This document shows, one piece after another, positions 10,105-22,132 of a DNA stretch of 54,500 nt. The position numbers and the translations under genes were made by a program. Numbering within the stretch: position 1 is the first letter of the stretch; every line of letters begins with the position of its first letter. The notes under the pieces were generated by a model, which was not told where the DNA came from, did no database searches, and worked only from the letters and a program-made list of their open reading frames with translations. This DNA is from Adiantum capillus-veneris (Eukaryota > Streptophyta > Polypodiopsida > Polypodiales > Pteridaceae), in NCBI GenBank assembly GCA_014529385.2, contig CM043969.1, forward strand, positions 22,505,946 to 22,560,445. Reading direction: 5' to 3'.

Positions 10105-11385
10105 TTGTCATATTGGAGGGAGTTTCTTCTCCAAATGATGTATGCACTAGAGACTAATGGCGTTATTCTCTTTCCTTTCTTGATTTTCTTGCATTGTGTA
10201 TTCATGGCTTCTTCTTCTACCCCCTCAAACTTCCTCACCAAACAACATAAATATCATCTACACATTGACCTGGATCCTCAATATGAGCCATTACGCAAGC
10301 GAAGTAAAACAAACACAATAGTAACACCCACCGAGAAAGAAAGACTTAAAGTAGAGGGAGAAAAACACGTAGATATATGGACAAATGACTAACTCTATCC
10401 TTTTGAATCATATGACCAATGCCTCCCCCGCATTTGAAAATCCCACTCCTTTATTGACCTTTGCAGGTGATGGAGCGGTTGGCTTTCTTGTCTGTTGCAA
10501 ATCTCTGATTGGGAAATAAAAATTTCAAAAAAGCTGTCCATTATCAAGCAAATGGGATTCTACGACTTTCTAATTTGCATTGTCAAAACCATAAAACCGT
10601 TTTTCAGTGCACACAAGAAGTACAAGTCTTGCAAGAAAATATGTGGACCTTCCAAACGAAAGATAAAAGCTTAGGTGCTCGTGTGTGAAAGAAGAAGCTA
10701 CAGAATCTTGAAACCTTGAAGGTTGGCTTTGGCAGTCTTAACAAAAGAATCCAAGCATTGAGGTGCGGAATTTGAATCTTTAATTTATTTCACCTATACA
10801 TGGTTTTTCTTATTGTAGTTATACTTTCTTTGCAGACATGCTATATATTTAGACAAAGAAAACATAGACCCGAAGGGAGATGTAGGAAATCAGTTGAAGC
10901 CATTGATAATTGGTGGTCTTGCAAAGGATATAATCCATGACAAAAAGTTTAATTTTTTGCAGGGGGATGTTGTTGACCATTTTACTTCTAAGAATGCAGT
11001 GTCTGCCAATGAAATACATGGCACACTTGACTCCCTTGGCATGAGTAAGAGAGACTACTTAGCTATTTAGCAATCTATCTCCTCCATGTTTGTGAAGAAG
11101 GGAATAAAATCTAAACTTTTACCAACAACAACAAGTGTCTGGAGAGAGATACTTTAACTCAACCATGCACAGACAGACTTCATGGGATGTCCATTTCATA
11201 TTGATGGTATCTATGGATCTCAAGGAACAACTATAACCTATGATGAGTACAACAATATCTTCATGGACCTCAATTTGTTGCAAACTAGAATGGTTGAGTT
11301 ATACAATGTAACATTTGAAGAGACTGGTGGCGTTTTGCATTTTGTTTTGAAGCTAGATGACAAAGAGAGAGAGAGAGAGAGATAG
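10105..11385 (+). pseudogene. Unrecognised coding relic broken by a GA repeat
   Basis: Protein-like stretches follow one another on the plus strand with stops and frame changes: 10105-10392 (95 codons, containing LDPQYEPLRKRSKTN), a piece near 11040-11150 (SISSMFVKKGIKSKLLP), and 11182-11385 (MGCPFHIDGIYGSQGTTITY at its start, then MDLNLLQTRMVELYNV). The last runs into (GA)n at 11364-11383. I do not recognise the family. By style it could be the front half of the same protein type whose rear half lies at 24.2-25.06 kb on the minus strand, but I cannot show that without an alignment. Confidence 0.3.
11364..11383. repeat. (GA)n microsatellite
   Basis: About 20 bp of GA at the point where the upstream coding relic ends and, a few bases on, the LINE relic of the opposite strand begins. 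Confidence 0.9.
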
Positions 11386-11399
11386 GTAGATATTTCTAT

Positions 11400-13433
11400 T
11401 ATCGTCCTTGGAGGTCAAATATGACCTATGGGACCAAATGAACATGTCACGCGGTGTGAGTGGAGGTAATAAGTGACTCTCGATGCTCAAAAATGGTTGA
11501 AATGAATGTTGCAATGGAGATTCCACATCATGGCTGAGAGAGGAAAATATGTAGGGAGATCCCATGGATGAATATATGAATCCCATCTTCCGAACCATTT
11601 CTTGATGTCAAGCATCCACCCCGAACTTAGTATTTTGCTCTTGCATGTCTTTTGGACCTTTTGACTTGCTTCATATGTGATTTTAGGAAGTCAATACAAA
11701 GGGCTACATTGTGTCTTAAGCATGTACTCCACAACCCTTTGCATGCCCAAGACCTCAATGGGAGGCGATCCAGACTCAAGAGATAAGAGCATGTAGGGTG
11801 TTTGTGTCTTGAATTGGAGAAATTTGGTGACAAAATTCTTTTGGACATTCTAAAACTCTTTCCAAGTAGACTTTCCAATGCTACCACCCCACACCTCCAC
11901 TCCATAAAGAAGTATCGGTGTCACCAACTTGTGAAAGAGGTACCCTTGTTGCTGCATAAAATCAAGAACCATGCATTCCAATTCATCAATGAGTAGCCCG
12001 AAGAGGGTTGGTGAAAGTGGGAATCATTGTTTGACACCAATGGTGCTTGCAAAAAATTATAAAACTCCATCTCCTATACGTAGTCGACATATCCCTTTTT
12101 GGTAGAAGCAAAAGAATGTATGCATAAATTCTCTTGGCACTTGAAGGCTTTGCATATGTCTCCAAAGATTTTTTTGTGGTACCATGTCAAAAACTTTCTT
12201 GAAATCCAGAAAGCAACAATATAACTTTTTTCCTTTCAATCGAGACGCTTCCATAAGAACTCAAACAGTGACAAAGTGATCTATAGTGCTATGATGCTTC
12301 TGAAAAACTGCATGGCCAAGCGCACATTTTCCATTCTTTTCAACCCATTCACTTATCTTCATCTCTATGGTACATCCAAATAACTTTGCCATCAAAGAAC
12401 CAACCATTATAGTGCGATAGTTGTTCACATTGTTTACATCTCCTCCTTTGCGCAAAGGTTTGATCCAATTTGTATTCCAATCGTGAGGCATGCCATGCTA
12501 AAGTGCAAGGTTAAACATATTGCGTATCCAAAACCGTGTTTTCTCCCTATCTAGTTAACCATTTCAGCCTTGACACCTTGAAGGTCCCCTGCCTTGTGAG
12601 TAGCAAGATTCTCAAGCGCGTGGCATACATCTTCCTTTGGTAAATAAGGGAGGCATAAACGGAAGGGAGCTACAACACTCCATCTTATCAACACTCAGCT
12701 GCTCATAGAGGTTCTTGCAATGCGTATACATATCCTCAAGAGTCAAGTTACCAAAGCTCTCAACACGCTTGCCTTTTAGATTTTGACAAAACTTTTCACA
12801 TGCATGTGCTTTCTCTTGTGCTTAAAGAAGTTGTTTTTAGACTTTCCACCTTCTCCTCTTTGTTTGAACAAGTGCTTTGTATGTGTGTGAAAGTTCCATG
12901 TAAACTTCTTTGTCTTTGCTTACATCCATACTTAGCAAGTGTTTTTGGGATTGACTACATTCCATGTCAAACCATTTCTTCTTGGTGCTACCCTTCTTAG
13001 ACCTTTTGCAAGACATGTGTCTCATTGAAAAGAATTCCTTCGCACAAGAGCAAATTACTTCTTTGAAAAATTTCCACTTGCATTCTAATGTTGGGCTCCC
13101 TTGATTCTTTGTCATGCTTAACATTTGGTCCACCATATTAGCAAATCCAAGTGCTCGTTTGAAGTCTAGACGTAGGTACGAATGATTCACATCATGATTG
13201 GAGGCTACATGCTCGGGTCTTTTACCACACTTGAGGTCAAAACATAGCATCCTATGACCCGATTCTAGATTCCATTCACCAAGTGTAAATCTTTGTATGC
13301 ATTCTAGATTGGCTTTCAAAAACAACATATAGTCAATCACGCTATCACGGTTGTTCTTTCTACATGTAAAGTCATTGGTGCCTTGCCATAAAGATACACC
13401 ATTTCCTATGAGCATTCCGATACTATTGCACAT
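11400..13433 (-). pseudogene. Truncated LINE (non-LTR retrotransposon) ORF2 relic, catalytic box deleted
   Basis: Reading down the minus strand there is the end of an APE-type endonuclease (13433 onward: GTNDFTCRKNNRDSVIDYML, then ESGHRMLCF, where the family normally has SDH). A linker follows, then reverse transcriptase at 12491-12261 (WNTNWIKPLRKGGDVNNVNN) and 12254-12057 (CCFLDFKKVFDMVPQKNLWR). Next comes LFGLLIDELECMVLDF, and then the C-terminal region HKLVTPILLYGVEVWG near 11930-11890. DELECMVLDFMQQQ runs straight and in frame into GYLFHKLVTPILL at about 11,945, so the segment that should hold the (F/Y)ADD catalytic box is deleted. The 5' end stops at a (GA)n tract. The element cannot encode an active RT. 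The order of domains makes the LINE call firm. Confidence 0.85.
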
Positions 13434-13451
13434 ATATAGAAGTGACTTTCC

Positions 13452-13453
<2 letters not shown>

Positions 13454-13508
<55 letters not shown>
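13454..13508. repeat. (GA)n microsatellite
   Basis: About 55 bp of uninterrupted GA abutting the truncated 5' end of the LINE relic. Confidence 0.95.
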
Positions 13509-13512
<4 letters not shown>

Positions 13513-14812
13513 GTTTTTGTCAGGATTAAGATCTTACAGAAGGAAGAGTCAAAGAAAAGATCCAGAGAAACAGAAGAGAGACCACCTCAGTTTTGCTGAG
13601 AAGTTCCTCAAAAAGAAATGTGGACTTTGCAGAGCCCACGAATATATTGCCTAGAGAGGATATTATGGGGATTGATGAACCTCCCAATGACTCAGAAGCA
13701 TTTGAAAATGAAGAAGTCCATGTAATCTTGAAGCTTCAATTGCCGTATCGAAAGGATGGATACTGATTTTTCTTCTACCAGAGCGAGCCAACTACAAAGT
13801 GTAAGCAGGAAGGGGTAAAGACCATGCAATTGTTGATGAAATATTGTTTGATTTTGTAGTATCTACATGAGTTCGTGATATGTTTGACAAGATATCTTCT
13901 ATCTTGAATGCCCTATTCATTCTTGATGACCTTATAGCTCACCATGGTGATTTCCTAAAGTTTGAAAGAGAAAAGTTTGATCTTGAGGTCCAAAAGGGCA
14001 GGGTGAATCTTACTCACATGGTGGTGGTGCACTTGAAAGATTGTGATTCCAAAAGACGATCATATAAGAAGTACCATAAAACTGCCTCTCTTTTATAGAC
14101 CCTCATGGTGTCCTATGCAAGAATCAGAGTGCAAGCTAGTCCAAGAATCCTTTGGCTTCCTTCTATTCTTAAATTTTCTATATGCTAGTCTCATTAAGGA
14201 GCCTTCATAGTTCATGGAGGAAGAGAATCTACCAGCCGATGAGCAATAGGAGGAGGACATGGAGTTCAATGATGCATGTGGTCGAGGTTGAGGAGGCTAT
14301 TAATCTTGAGGTAGATTCTAAAGAGGTGCAATGAAGCAAAATACTCTCAATTAAAACATCTGAAATCGAGCTACCTTTAGATGTGTCTGGCTTCAATGGG
14401 AAGCAAGACACATTGATGCTACGTGGACTACTAGAGTTCAAATTTGGTAAGAGATCATACATTTTTCTCCATGAAATTCAAAGTATATTTTCTTTAAAGG
14501 AGGACTTTGCACTTGTCACCATCTCCAAATTTCAAGAGGAGAGGAGTGGATTTTTATATGACAGTAGTGACGACGAGGCAACAAAAACCTCCAATAACCC
14601 GTTCAAGTGCCTCAAACTTTGCTTTGATAGAGCAGAAAAGTATAGAGAGACATTCCTAGATGAGGCTACCTTCCAAGCTATCAGAAACAACCTCAGGCCA
14701 TCAACCAATAATCAAGAAGTAGAGAATTGGTTCACGCGTCTAGCACAAGGGTCCACAAGGTTAGTGGACCTATAGAAGGATGGCTTATATATGCAAGATA
14801 AGAGATTCATGG

Positions 14813-14864
<52 letters not shown>

Positions 14865-15777
14865 ACCACCACCACCAAAAAAAATAAAAAATCACTCTGA
14901 AAAGGACGACTTTCTTTGTCGTTAGGCGAAAGAGTATTGTGGAAGGGATGCAACACTAGGACAATATCTTGCCAAACTCTGTGAGGCACCCGTACTAGTC
15001 TTTCACAATGGAATGTTCCAAGAGGGGAATATTTCAACGTTCACCTTTAAGATGCTCTCATGCTTCCTAGCTAGAACAATTCTACCACAAATTGCAGACA
15101 AAGTTATCCTCACTGATAAAGCTTTTGTGAGATAATTTTTTTGGATATTGTCCGGGCTACATAGGTATTCATGCGGCTTAATATTGCACATACACAGCAA
15201 TGGCACTCTCTTTAGGGAAACAAAACCCAAATGAATTGCTGGATTATGGCAAACATTTAATGCTCCGATACAAGGGTGATGTGCCAAAAGACATCCCTAA
15301 ATAGTCATCAAGTTGAGAGACTTGTGACTTGTACAATTATTGTCAAATTGTCAGGCATCTCTTGTGCATGTTGTGACCTAAAATCATGCACTTTATTTTC
15401 CCTTCACGATCACTTGAGTTGTTGAATGACTCTACTCGTTTCCTTTTCTTTTGTTACAACAAATGCATGATTTCTTGTGCTGTTGTTGAACTGTCCATTA
15501 CATGTTTTTGTTGCAGACGATGAAGGATGCTGTGATAAACCCATTGAAAAAATGCTTTCAAAATATTTGCCTTGTCTCAAGATCCACCATGCCTTCTTGG
15601 CCATGTAATGAGACTTTTCCAAGTCTTGGGTGTTTCATATGCCTAGTTTCCATGCTTTTGAATGAAGTATGGCAAGTGATTGAAAATGATGTGCGGCAAA
15701 TAAAACATGTTGTTGAGCATTTTAAGCATCCTCTTAGTCCTTTTTATTTAAAAGGATGCTTTAACAAGACTATGTAA
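13513..15777 (+). pseudogene. Unrecognised coding relics, several frames
   Basis: A set of protein-like stretches on the plus strand, interrupted by stops: 13513-13654, 13880-14098 (with IAHHGDFLKFEREKFDLEVQ), 14383-14775 (130 codons, with FKCLKLCFDRAEKYRETFLD), a piece at about 14960-15130 (LVFHNGMFQEGNISTF) and 15502-15777. The 130-codon frame is the longest and ends just before a run of 49 C. They may be parts of one decayed gene or of an unidentified transposon next to Gypsy-A. I cannot assign a family or define exons, and some pieces may be chance frames. Confidence 0.3.
14816..14864. repeat. Homopolymer run of 49 C
   Basis: Forty-nine consecutive C on the plus strand (G on the minus), followed by a short (CCA)n and an A-rich stretch. 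It could form an i-motif or quadruplex. Homopolymers of this length are also hard to sequence, so the exact length is uncertain. Confidence 0.9.
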
Positions 15778-15915
15778 TGAGTAATCTGAGTTTCAGACCA
15801 TGTTGTCTTAAATGATTTATTGAGTGAAGGTTGTCCTTAAACTTGTTGAGATCATTTTGTGACCAATCATCTTCGTCACACATCTGAAATAGCACCTCGA
15901 GTGATCGTAACACTG

Positions 15916-16177
15916 TTAAGCCTAGGAATTTTGGGATGTTTTACCTTAGTGGAAGTTGGAATGTGAACTTTTGTACTTTTGGATTCCCATAGGTGTTCTT
16001 GGGAAAGGGAGTTGCCCATTAGTCTTATCAAAATATGTAACTGTCGATCAATATCTTCTTGGGAATGTGAAGGCGGAAGTTATGGCAGATTTAGTATGTT
16101 GTCAATTTCTGTGTTCCAGTTCTAGTTCCATTCTGATTTCTATGCTTTGTCTATTCTGAATGTCTATGCCATAAACA
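15916..16177 (+). repeat. Gypsy-A 5' LTR
   Basis: Aligns along its full length with 23843-24105, with small indels and about 25 differences by eye. It ends in CA at 16176-16177. The sequence just after it (cttggcaatcacggtg) does not match a primer-binding site I recognise. Confidence 0.8.
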
Positions 16178-16282
16178 CTTGGCAATCACGGTGTAAGTGC
16201 AATGTAGCATGGATGGATTCAAGTTTCTCTTGTAGGAGCGAGTGCTGTAGCAATGGAGGGAGGATGTTCAGAATAGTGTGAG

Positions 16283-17848
16283 TTGGCATGGGTAGTTGGT
16301 CGCACTCTGGAGGAAGCGGAAGAGGATATATTCCCGTATTGGACAAGGTCAGTTGCTAGGCGGTTTCGACAGTTGTATAGGCGAGATGGTCAGCATTCGG
16401 AACTACAGGGAATTTTGGATTATAGTGGGATGCATCGAGTTTCTATAGGGGAAGATTCAGATGATACTGTGGAGGATTTGGATGGCGCAGAGGATTATCT
16501 AAGTGATAGATGGGAAGAGGAAGTACTGAATGAAGAAGAGGATATATTTCCGCGGCTGCTTGCGGTTGCAGTTATTCAACATGCATTAGTGGAGCGAGAA
16601 GGAGATTGATTTTTGATCCGTTGGGAAGTACCAGTGCAGGAAATCCTGTACAAACAGGTGGACCTACAAATATGGTGGTGGCTAGGTAGGATATGCGCTT
16701 CAAATTCCGAAACTTTTTGGGAAAGTCGAAAGAAGACCCCGATTGCCACATATCTCAATACGAGACAAAATGATAGGCCAGAGGATTTGCCGCAGTGTAT
16801 GATGCCCAGGCTAAGATGCACCAGTTTGAGGCTACTTTGAATGGGAAGGCTATGCAGTGGCTTAGTAATTTTCCAGCAGGTCATTTTGCTAATTATGATG
16901 GTTTGAAAGCAGCATTTTTGAGCAGGTTTAAAAAGTAAAAGACTCCACATGATGTGTTGACCAAGCTTAGGGAAGTGAAACAGAGGAAACTGCTTGTTGA
17001 GGATTATGCACAAAAGTTTAATCAATATGTGAGAAGGTTGTTTGCTCAAGAAAGGCCAACTGATGAAATGCTATTTTTTGAATGGATTAAGGAAGGAATT
17101 GAAGAATGTTGTTGCTGGAGTTGATGTTGTAGGTGGATTACAAGCATTAGTGGAAACAACTCAAAGAACAGAGAAAAGGTTTGGGGTCTCTCATGGGAAA
17201 GTAGCCAAGAGGTCATCTAAAGAAAAGAAGAAAATTAGGTCGAAGAAAAAGAAGAGGTCAAATAATTCGGATTCGGACAGCGATTCGGATTCGGAAACTG
17301 ATACTGATTCAGATACGGAATCGGATTTTGATAGTGAAGAGCATTCCATTGAGGATTCGGATTCAGAAGAAGATGAGGATAAGAAGAAGAAAGGCAAGAA
17401 GAAGTCGAAGAAAAAGTCTAAAGAGAAAGAGGATAGAGTTGAAAAATTGGTAGCAAAGAAATTGAAGAAGTTGGGAGTGTAGAAAATTGTGGAATCAAAA
17501 ACCCCTCATTGTGAAATTTGTGTTAAGGATGGGCATTGGACAAAGGAATCTTGGTTTAATCCAAATTTCAGAGGTGTCATACCAGAAAGGATTCAGCAGA
17601 AGTTACAGAAACAAGGACCTCAAACTCATGGGGTGTTTCCAGAGACACGAGGAAGGCAGGTGATGTTGAATAATCAAGGATGGCAAAGGAAACAACCATA
17701 TTCAGGGTGGAGACCACAATTTAATCAAAGGGGACCACCATTTAGAGGAAATTTCAATTCGGGAGGAGGACCGAGATTTGGAGGATGGCAGAATCCAAGA
17801 CACCAGCACAGTCTGCTGAAGCAAACAAAGAGCTTGGAAGCAGTTTGA
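16283..17848 (+). pseudogene. Gypsy-A gag (broken)
   Basis: The N-terminal part (16283-16609) is acidic. A second piece, in another frame at about 16790-17040, carries the gag capsid signature (LNGKAMQWLSNFPAGHF, then VKQRKLLVEDYAQKFNQYVR). 17042-17482 encodes a long acidic and lysine-rich, Ser/Asp-repeat tail. 17489-17848 holds the remains of a zinc knuckle (CEICVKDGHWTKES): the last cysteine of CX2CX4HX4C is serine, so the nucleic-acid-binding knuckle is lost. It ends in a basic Gly/Arg-rich segment. Frame changes and stops separate the parts. The order fits a Ty3 gag upstream of the protease at 18.3 kb. Confidence 0.75.
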
Positions 17849-18035
17849 TAGTAGTAGAATCGTTTCACGATCAAGGGGTGAATGAATTTCTATGGATTGT
17901 GAGCCGAAATGTGATTGTTCTAAATGTTTGCAAGAGGAGGTAGATGTATTAGTGACAACAAGGTCCAAAGCAAGGTTGAAACCTCCACTGGATTGAGAGG
18001 AGTAGAAGGAGATTCGGGATGAAGTAGCTGAAGAT

Positions 18036-21000
18036 TTGATGGAAAAGGATCAACATCAGAGCAAGATTAAATCGAAGGAGAAAGGAGTAAAAAAGGAGGA
18101 GAAGGAAAGAGAAAGGATGGATGCTTTGTTTGAAGAGTTAACTAATTCCTCTATACATTTTACATTGGATCAGTTATTGTCATTAGTTCCAATTTTCAGA
18201 GACAGACTATATACAGTGATGCGAAGGAAAAAGACTATTCCGAGTATGAAGGAGGTGCAGCAGACAGTACAGAGTTGTCAGATTAGCCCGGAGGATGTGG
18301 ATTTTTCAATACCAACACTGTCGTTGGAATTTAATAACCGCAAATTTTCCGATGTGCTATTGGATGGTGGGTCAAGGGTCAACATACTTTCGGAATCGGA
18401 ATTTCTAAGGATGCAATATGTCAGGTTGGAACCAGCTCCATTTCAAGTGCGTATGGCTTATCAGAGCAGAGTTCAACCAGTGGGGATGTTAAGGAGGCAA
18501 GGAATTATTATTCATGGATTACAGTTTATGGTAAACTTTGTGGTTATCAGGATGAAGGATTCAAAAAATACCTATTCTATGTTGTTGGGGAGGCCATGGT
18601 TTTGCACGGCTAAGTTGAAACAGGATTGGGGAAAGAATGAAGTGACGGTTAAGAAAGGAAGGAGAGAAGTTACATTACCAATGGGGCCGAAGAAGAAATT
18701 GTCAGAAGAGACGAAGCCAATGTTGGCACAAGCAATTAACATGTCTGAAGGATTGGAGGATGATGAAGAAGCATATTTCCTAGCAGATCATCCAACAATT
18801 GTTCTCGTATTTGAGGCACATGTGGAGCGGATCATTGAAAAATATGTAGAAAAAGAGAATAGTTTGGGAATTGATCAGTTGCAGGGGAATACAGCTGGTG
18901 TGGAACACGAAAATTTAGAAGAGAAGAAAATCTGAGAGGGAACTGTGATCGAGGATTCAGAATTGGATCCAAAGGAGGCAATTCAGAGAGCGGAAGCTCT
19001 CTATGATAAGATGATAAAGAAATTTTCTCGAGTAAAGGAGGATGATTTACAGGATTTGAATTTGGGAACGGACGATCATCCAAAGATGGTAAGAGTTAGT
19101 GTTCATTTGGAAGAAGGCTTCAAGGAGGACTTGAAGGAATTACTGTTGGAGTATATTGATGTCTTTCCATGGGATTATTCTGATTTGAAATACATGGATC
19201 CTTAAGTGTATAAGCATCATATAAATTTGAAAACGGATGTTGTTCCAGTGATTCAGCAAAGATACACGATGAATCCAAATTATGCCAAGCAGGTGAAAGA
19301 GAAATTGGATAAATTGCTGAATACAGGGTTTATAGTGCCAGTGGATCAGGCGGAATGGTTGTCACCAATTGTAGTGGTACCCAAAAAGTCGGGGAAGTTA
19401 AGAGTTTGTGTGGATTGCAGAAAATTGAATGCAGCAACAGTTGCAGATCCGTTTCCATTCACTTTTATTGATTTAGTTTTGGATGTTGTAGCAGGACATG
19501 AGATGTACTTTTCTTGACAGATTTTTAGGGTACAATCAAATACCAATGGCTGAGGAGGATATTGAAAAAATTGCTTTTATCATAGAATGGGGAGCTTTTT
19601 CATATACAGTGATGAGCTTTGGATTGAAGATTGGACCACCATCGTTTTCGAAGGCACCTTTTAAAACCTTTGAGCCACATTTGACAGATTTTATGAGGAT
19701 TTTTATGGATGATTTTTCAGTTTTTGGGGAAAAGGTCATCCATCTGGAATATTTGAGGAAGTGTTTTGAAAGATGTAGGATGTTTCGGATGTCACCTTAA
19801 TCCCCAGAAGTGTGCAATAGCAGTACAGAAGGGAAAATTGTTGGGACATATCATCTCTCAAGAAGGAATGTCGATTGATGGGGACAAAATGAGTGCCATT
19901 CAGAAAGCTGTAGCTCCAAAAAATTTAAAGGCAGTGATGTGGTTTGTTGGACAGATCAAATGGCATGGTAGGTATTTACGGTATTTGGCGGATGTGAGCG
20001 CACCACTTAGTCATTTGACTAATAAGGAAGTGGAATTTGTTTGGGGAGAAGCTCAAGAGAAGGCTTTTCAGGTTATCAAAAAGATGTTGGTAGTTTCACC
20101 TATACTTCAACCACCAAATCGGGAGTTGCCGTTTCATGTGTATGTTGATGCTTCTGACATGGCAGGAGGAGCTGTTTTAATGCAAGAGAAGATTAAGGGA
20201 TGGTTCAGGCCGGTTTATTATGCTAGTAGAATGTTGAGATCACCGGAGAAGAATTACACAGTTACGGAAAGGGAAGCTTTGGGAATGATTTTTGCTTTGG
20301 AAAAATTCCAACATTATCTGTTAGGGAACAAAGTGGTTTTTCATGTGGATCATCAGGCTTTATTGTTTTTGGTAAAGAAGCCAAAACTGGAAGGCAGATT
20401 AGCAAGGTGGATGCTCATGTTGCAAGAATTTGATTACATAGTTGTTCTCACTCTAGGAACTCAGCATGCAGTGGCAGATTACCTCATCAGATTGGAACAT
20501 AAGGGGAATTACCAAGAGTATCGGATAAATTATGTGATGCAGATTTGTTCCGAGTGGAAGGATAGTTTTTTGATAATTGGTATGATCAGATGGTTCAGTT
20601 TCTGACAGATGGAGTTTTACCTTCGACAATGTCTCCGGATCAGAGGAAGAAGTTTGCATTGAGGAGCATACCATTTCTAATTATAGCTGGAGCATTATAT
20701 AGAAGAGGAGCAGGTCAGATTATACGACGATGTGTTCCGGATGAAGAGTAGAAAGCAGTGTTGCAGGAGGCACATTGGGGATCAGCTAGAGGACATTTCT
20801 CAGGGGAAATTACAGGTTGGAAAATTTTACAAGCTAGACTTTGGTGGCCTTTGTTATTGAAGGATGCACATAGTTTTGCCAAGGAATGTGTTCAATGTCA
20901 GAAGATGGGGCAACCTACACAAGGGGATAGGATGAAGGATCATCCAGTACTGCAATTAGAACCATTTCAAAAGTGGGGAATGGATTTTGTAGGCCCAATA

Positions 21001-21980
21001 AAACCAAGGGCAAAGAGGACAGGTTCCATATATATTCTTGTTGCAACAGAGTATGCTACCAAATGGGTGGAAGCAGTGGCTTTGAGAGATAATAAAGCAG
21101 CAAGTGTAGCAAGGTTTCTATATAAAAACATTATGACAAGATTTTAATGTCCTATTGAGTTGGTGTCGGATCAGGGAACACATTTTTTGAATTCTGTGAT
21201 TCAGGAGTTGACATCTACACATATGATTTTGCATAAGAAATCTACCCCATATCACCTCAAGCAAATGGGCAGGCAGAAAGCTCTAATAAAGTGTTGGTGA
21301 GAATTTTGAAGAAGATTGTGTCGAAAAAAAAACCGGATTGGGATGACAAGTTGGATTCAACACTATGGGCTTTTAGGACAGCTTTTAAGGTGGCGACTGG
21401 AATGACACCTTTCAAATTGGTCTTTGGGATTGAAGTTGTGGTACTAATGGAATATGTAATTCCAAGTTTGAGGTTGTCAGTTCAACATAAGTTAAGTCCA
21501 GAAGAATCAATTCCTTATAGACAGAAGGAACTGCTTAAATTGGAAGAGGATATAATTCAGAGTGCCTATTTGGTGGAAATTGGGTAGAAGAGGAGACAAG
21601 CATGGATGTCTAGGTAGGTGAAATTCAAATTTTTTTAGAAAGGGGATTGGGTGATGTTATGCAATTCTAAATTGGGACCACATCCAGGTAAGTTGAAGCT
21701 GAGATATTTGGGACCTTATCAGATTGAATCAGAATAGGGTCAAGGAACATTTTTGTTGAAAGATGTCTTTAGAACAAAGATTGTGAAACTAGTGAATGGA
21801 TTCAGATTGAAGAAATTTTATGGAAAAGTGCCTGAGGTTCCCAAGTGGATGGTCAATAGGGATGAGGATATTGGCAGTAAATTTTTGACAGTTGGTGTTC
21901 TGGGAGTTGCAGTGGAATGTTCAAAAGCAGAATTGCCAATTTGCGGAATGGAAATCGAAAATCAGACTGGCGGATGTTGA
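18036..21980 (+). pseudogene. Gypsy-A pol: protease, reverse transcriptase, RNase H, integrase (broken)
   Basis: The retropepsin lies in 18036-18935 with the active-site motif LLDGGSRVNIL (DGG in place of the usual DSG/DTG) and the LLGRPW flap-side motif. RT begins near 19206 (WLSPIVVVPKKSGKLRVCVD) and its catalytic FMDDFSVFG lies at about 19702-19728. The RT is split by frame changes near 19,500 and 19,780. RNase H follows (YVDASDMAGGAV near 20143, TEREALGMIFALEKF, FHVDHQAL). Integrase has a zinc-binding region (20758 onward, CVQC), WGMDFVGP, then ELVSDQGTHFLN and NGQAESSNK in different frames, and a C-terminal tail to 21980. At least six stops or shifts are visible, so no active polyprotein is possible. 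Domain order PR-RT-RH-IN is that of Ty3/gypsy. Confidence 0.88.
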
Positions 21981-22132
21981 GGTCTCGAAAGTGCAATTGA
22001 GAGGAGTTGAATTGAAACAAAAGGGTACAGAATAACTAATAAGTGTTGTGTAGCACATTTTAAGCCAGAAAACTTTCTCGCTTAGTGTTGATGTGACTCA
22101 CTTAAGGAAGAATAATTTTTGGGCGAATCGAG

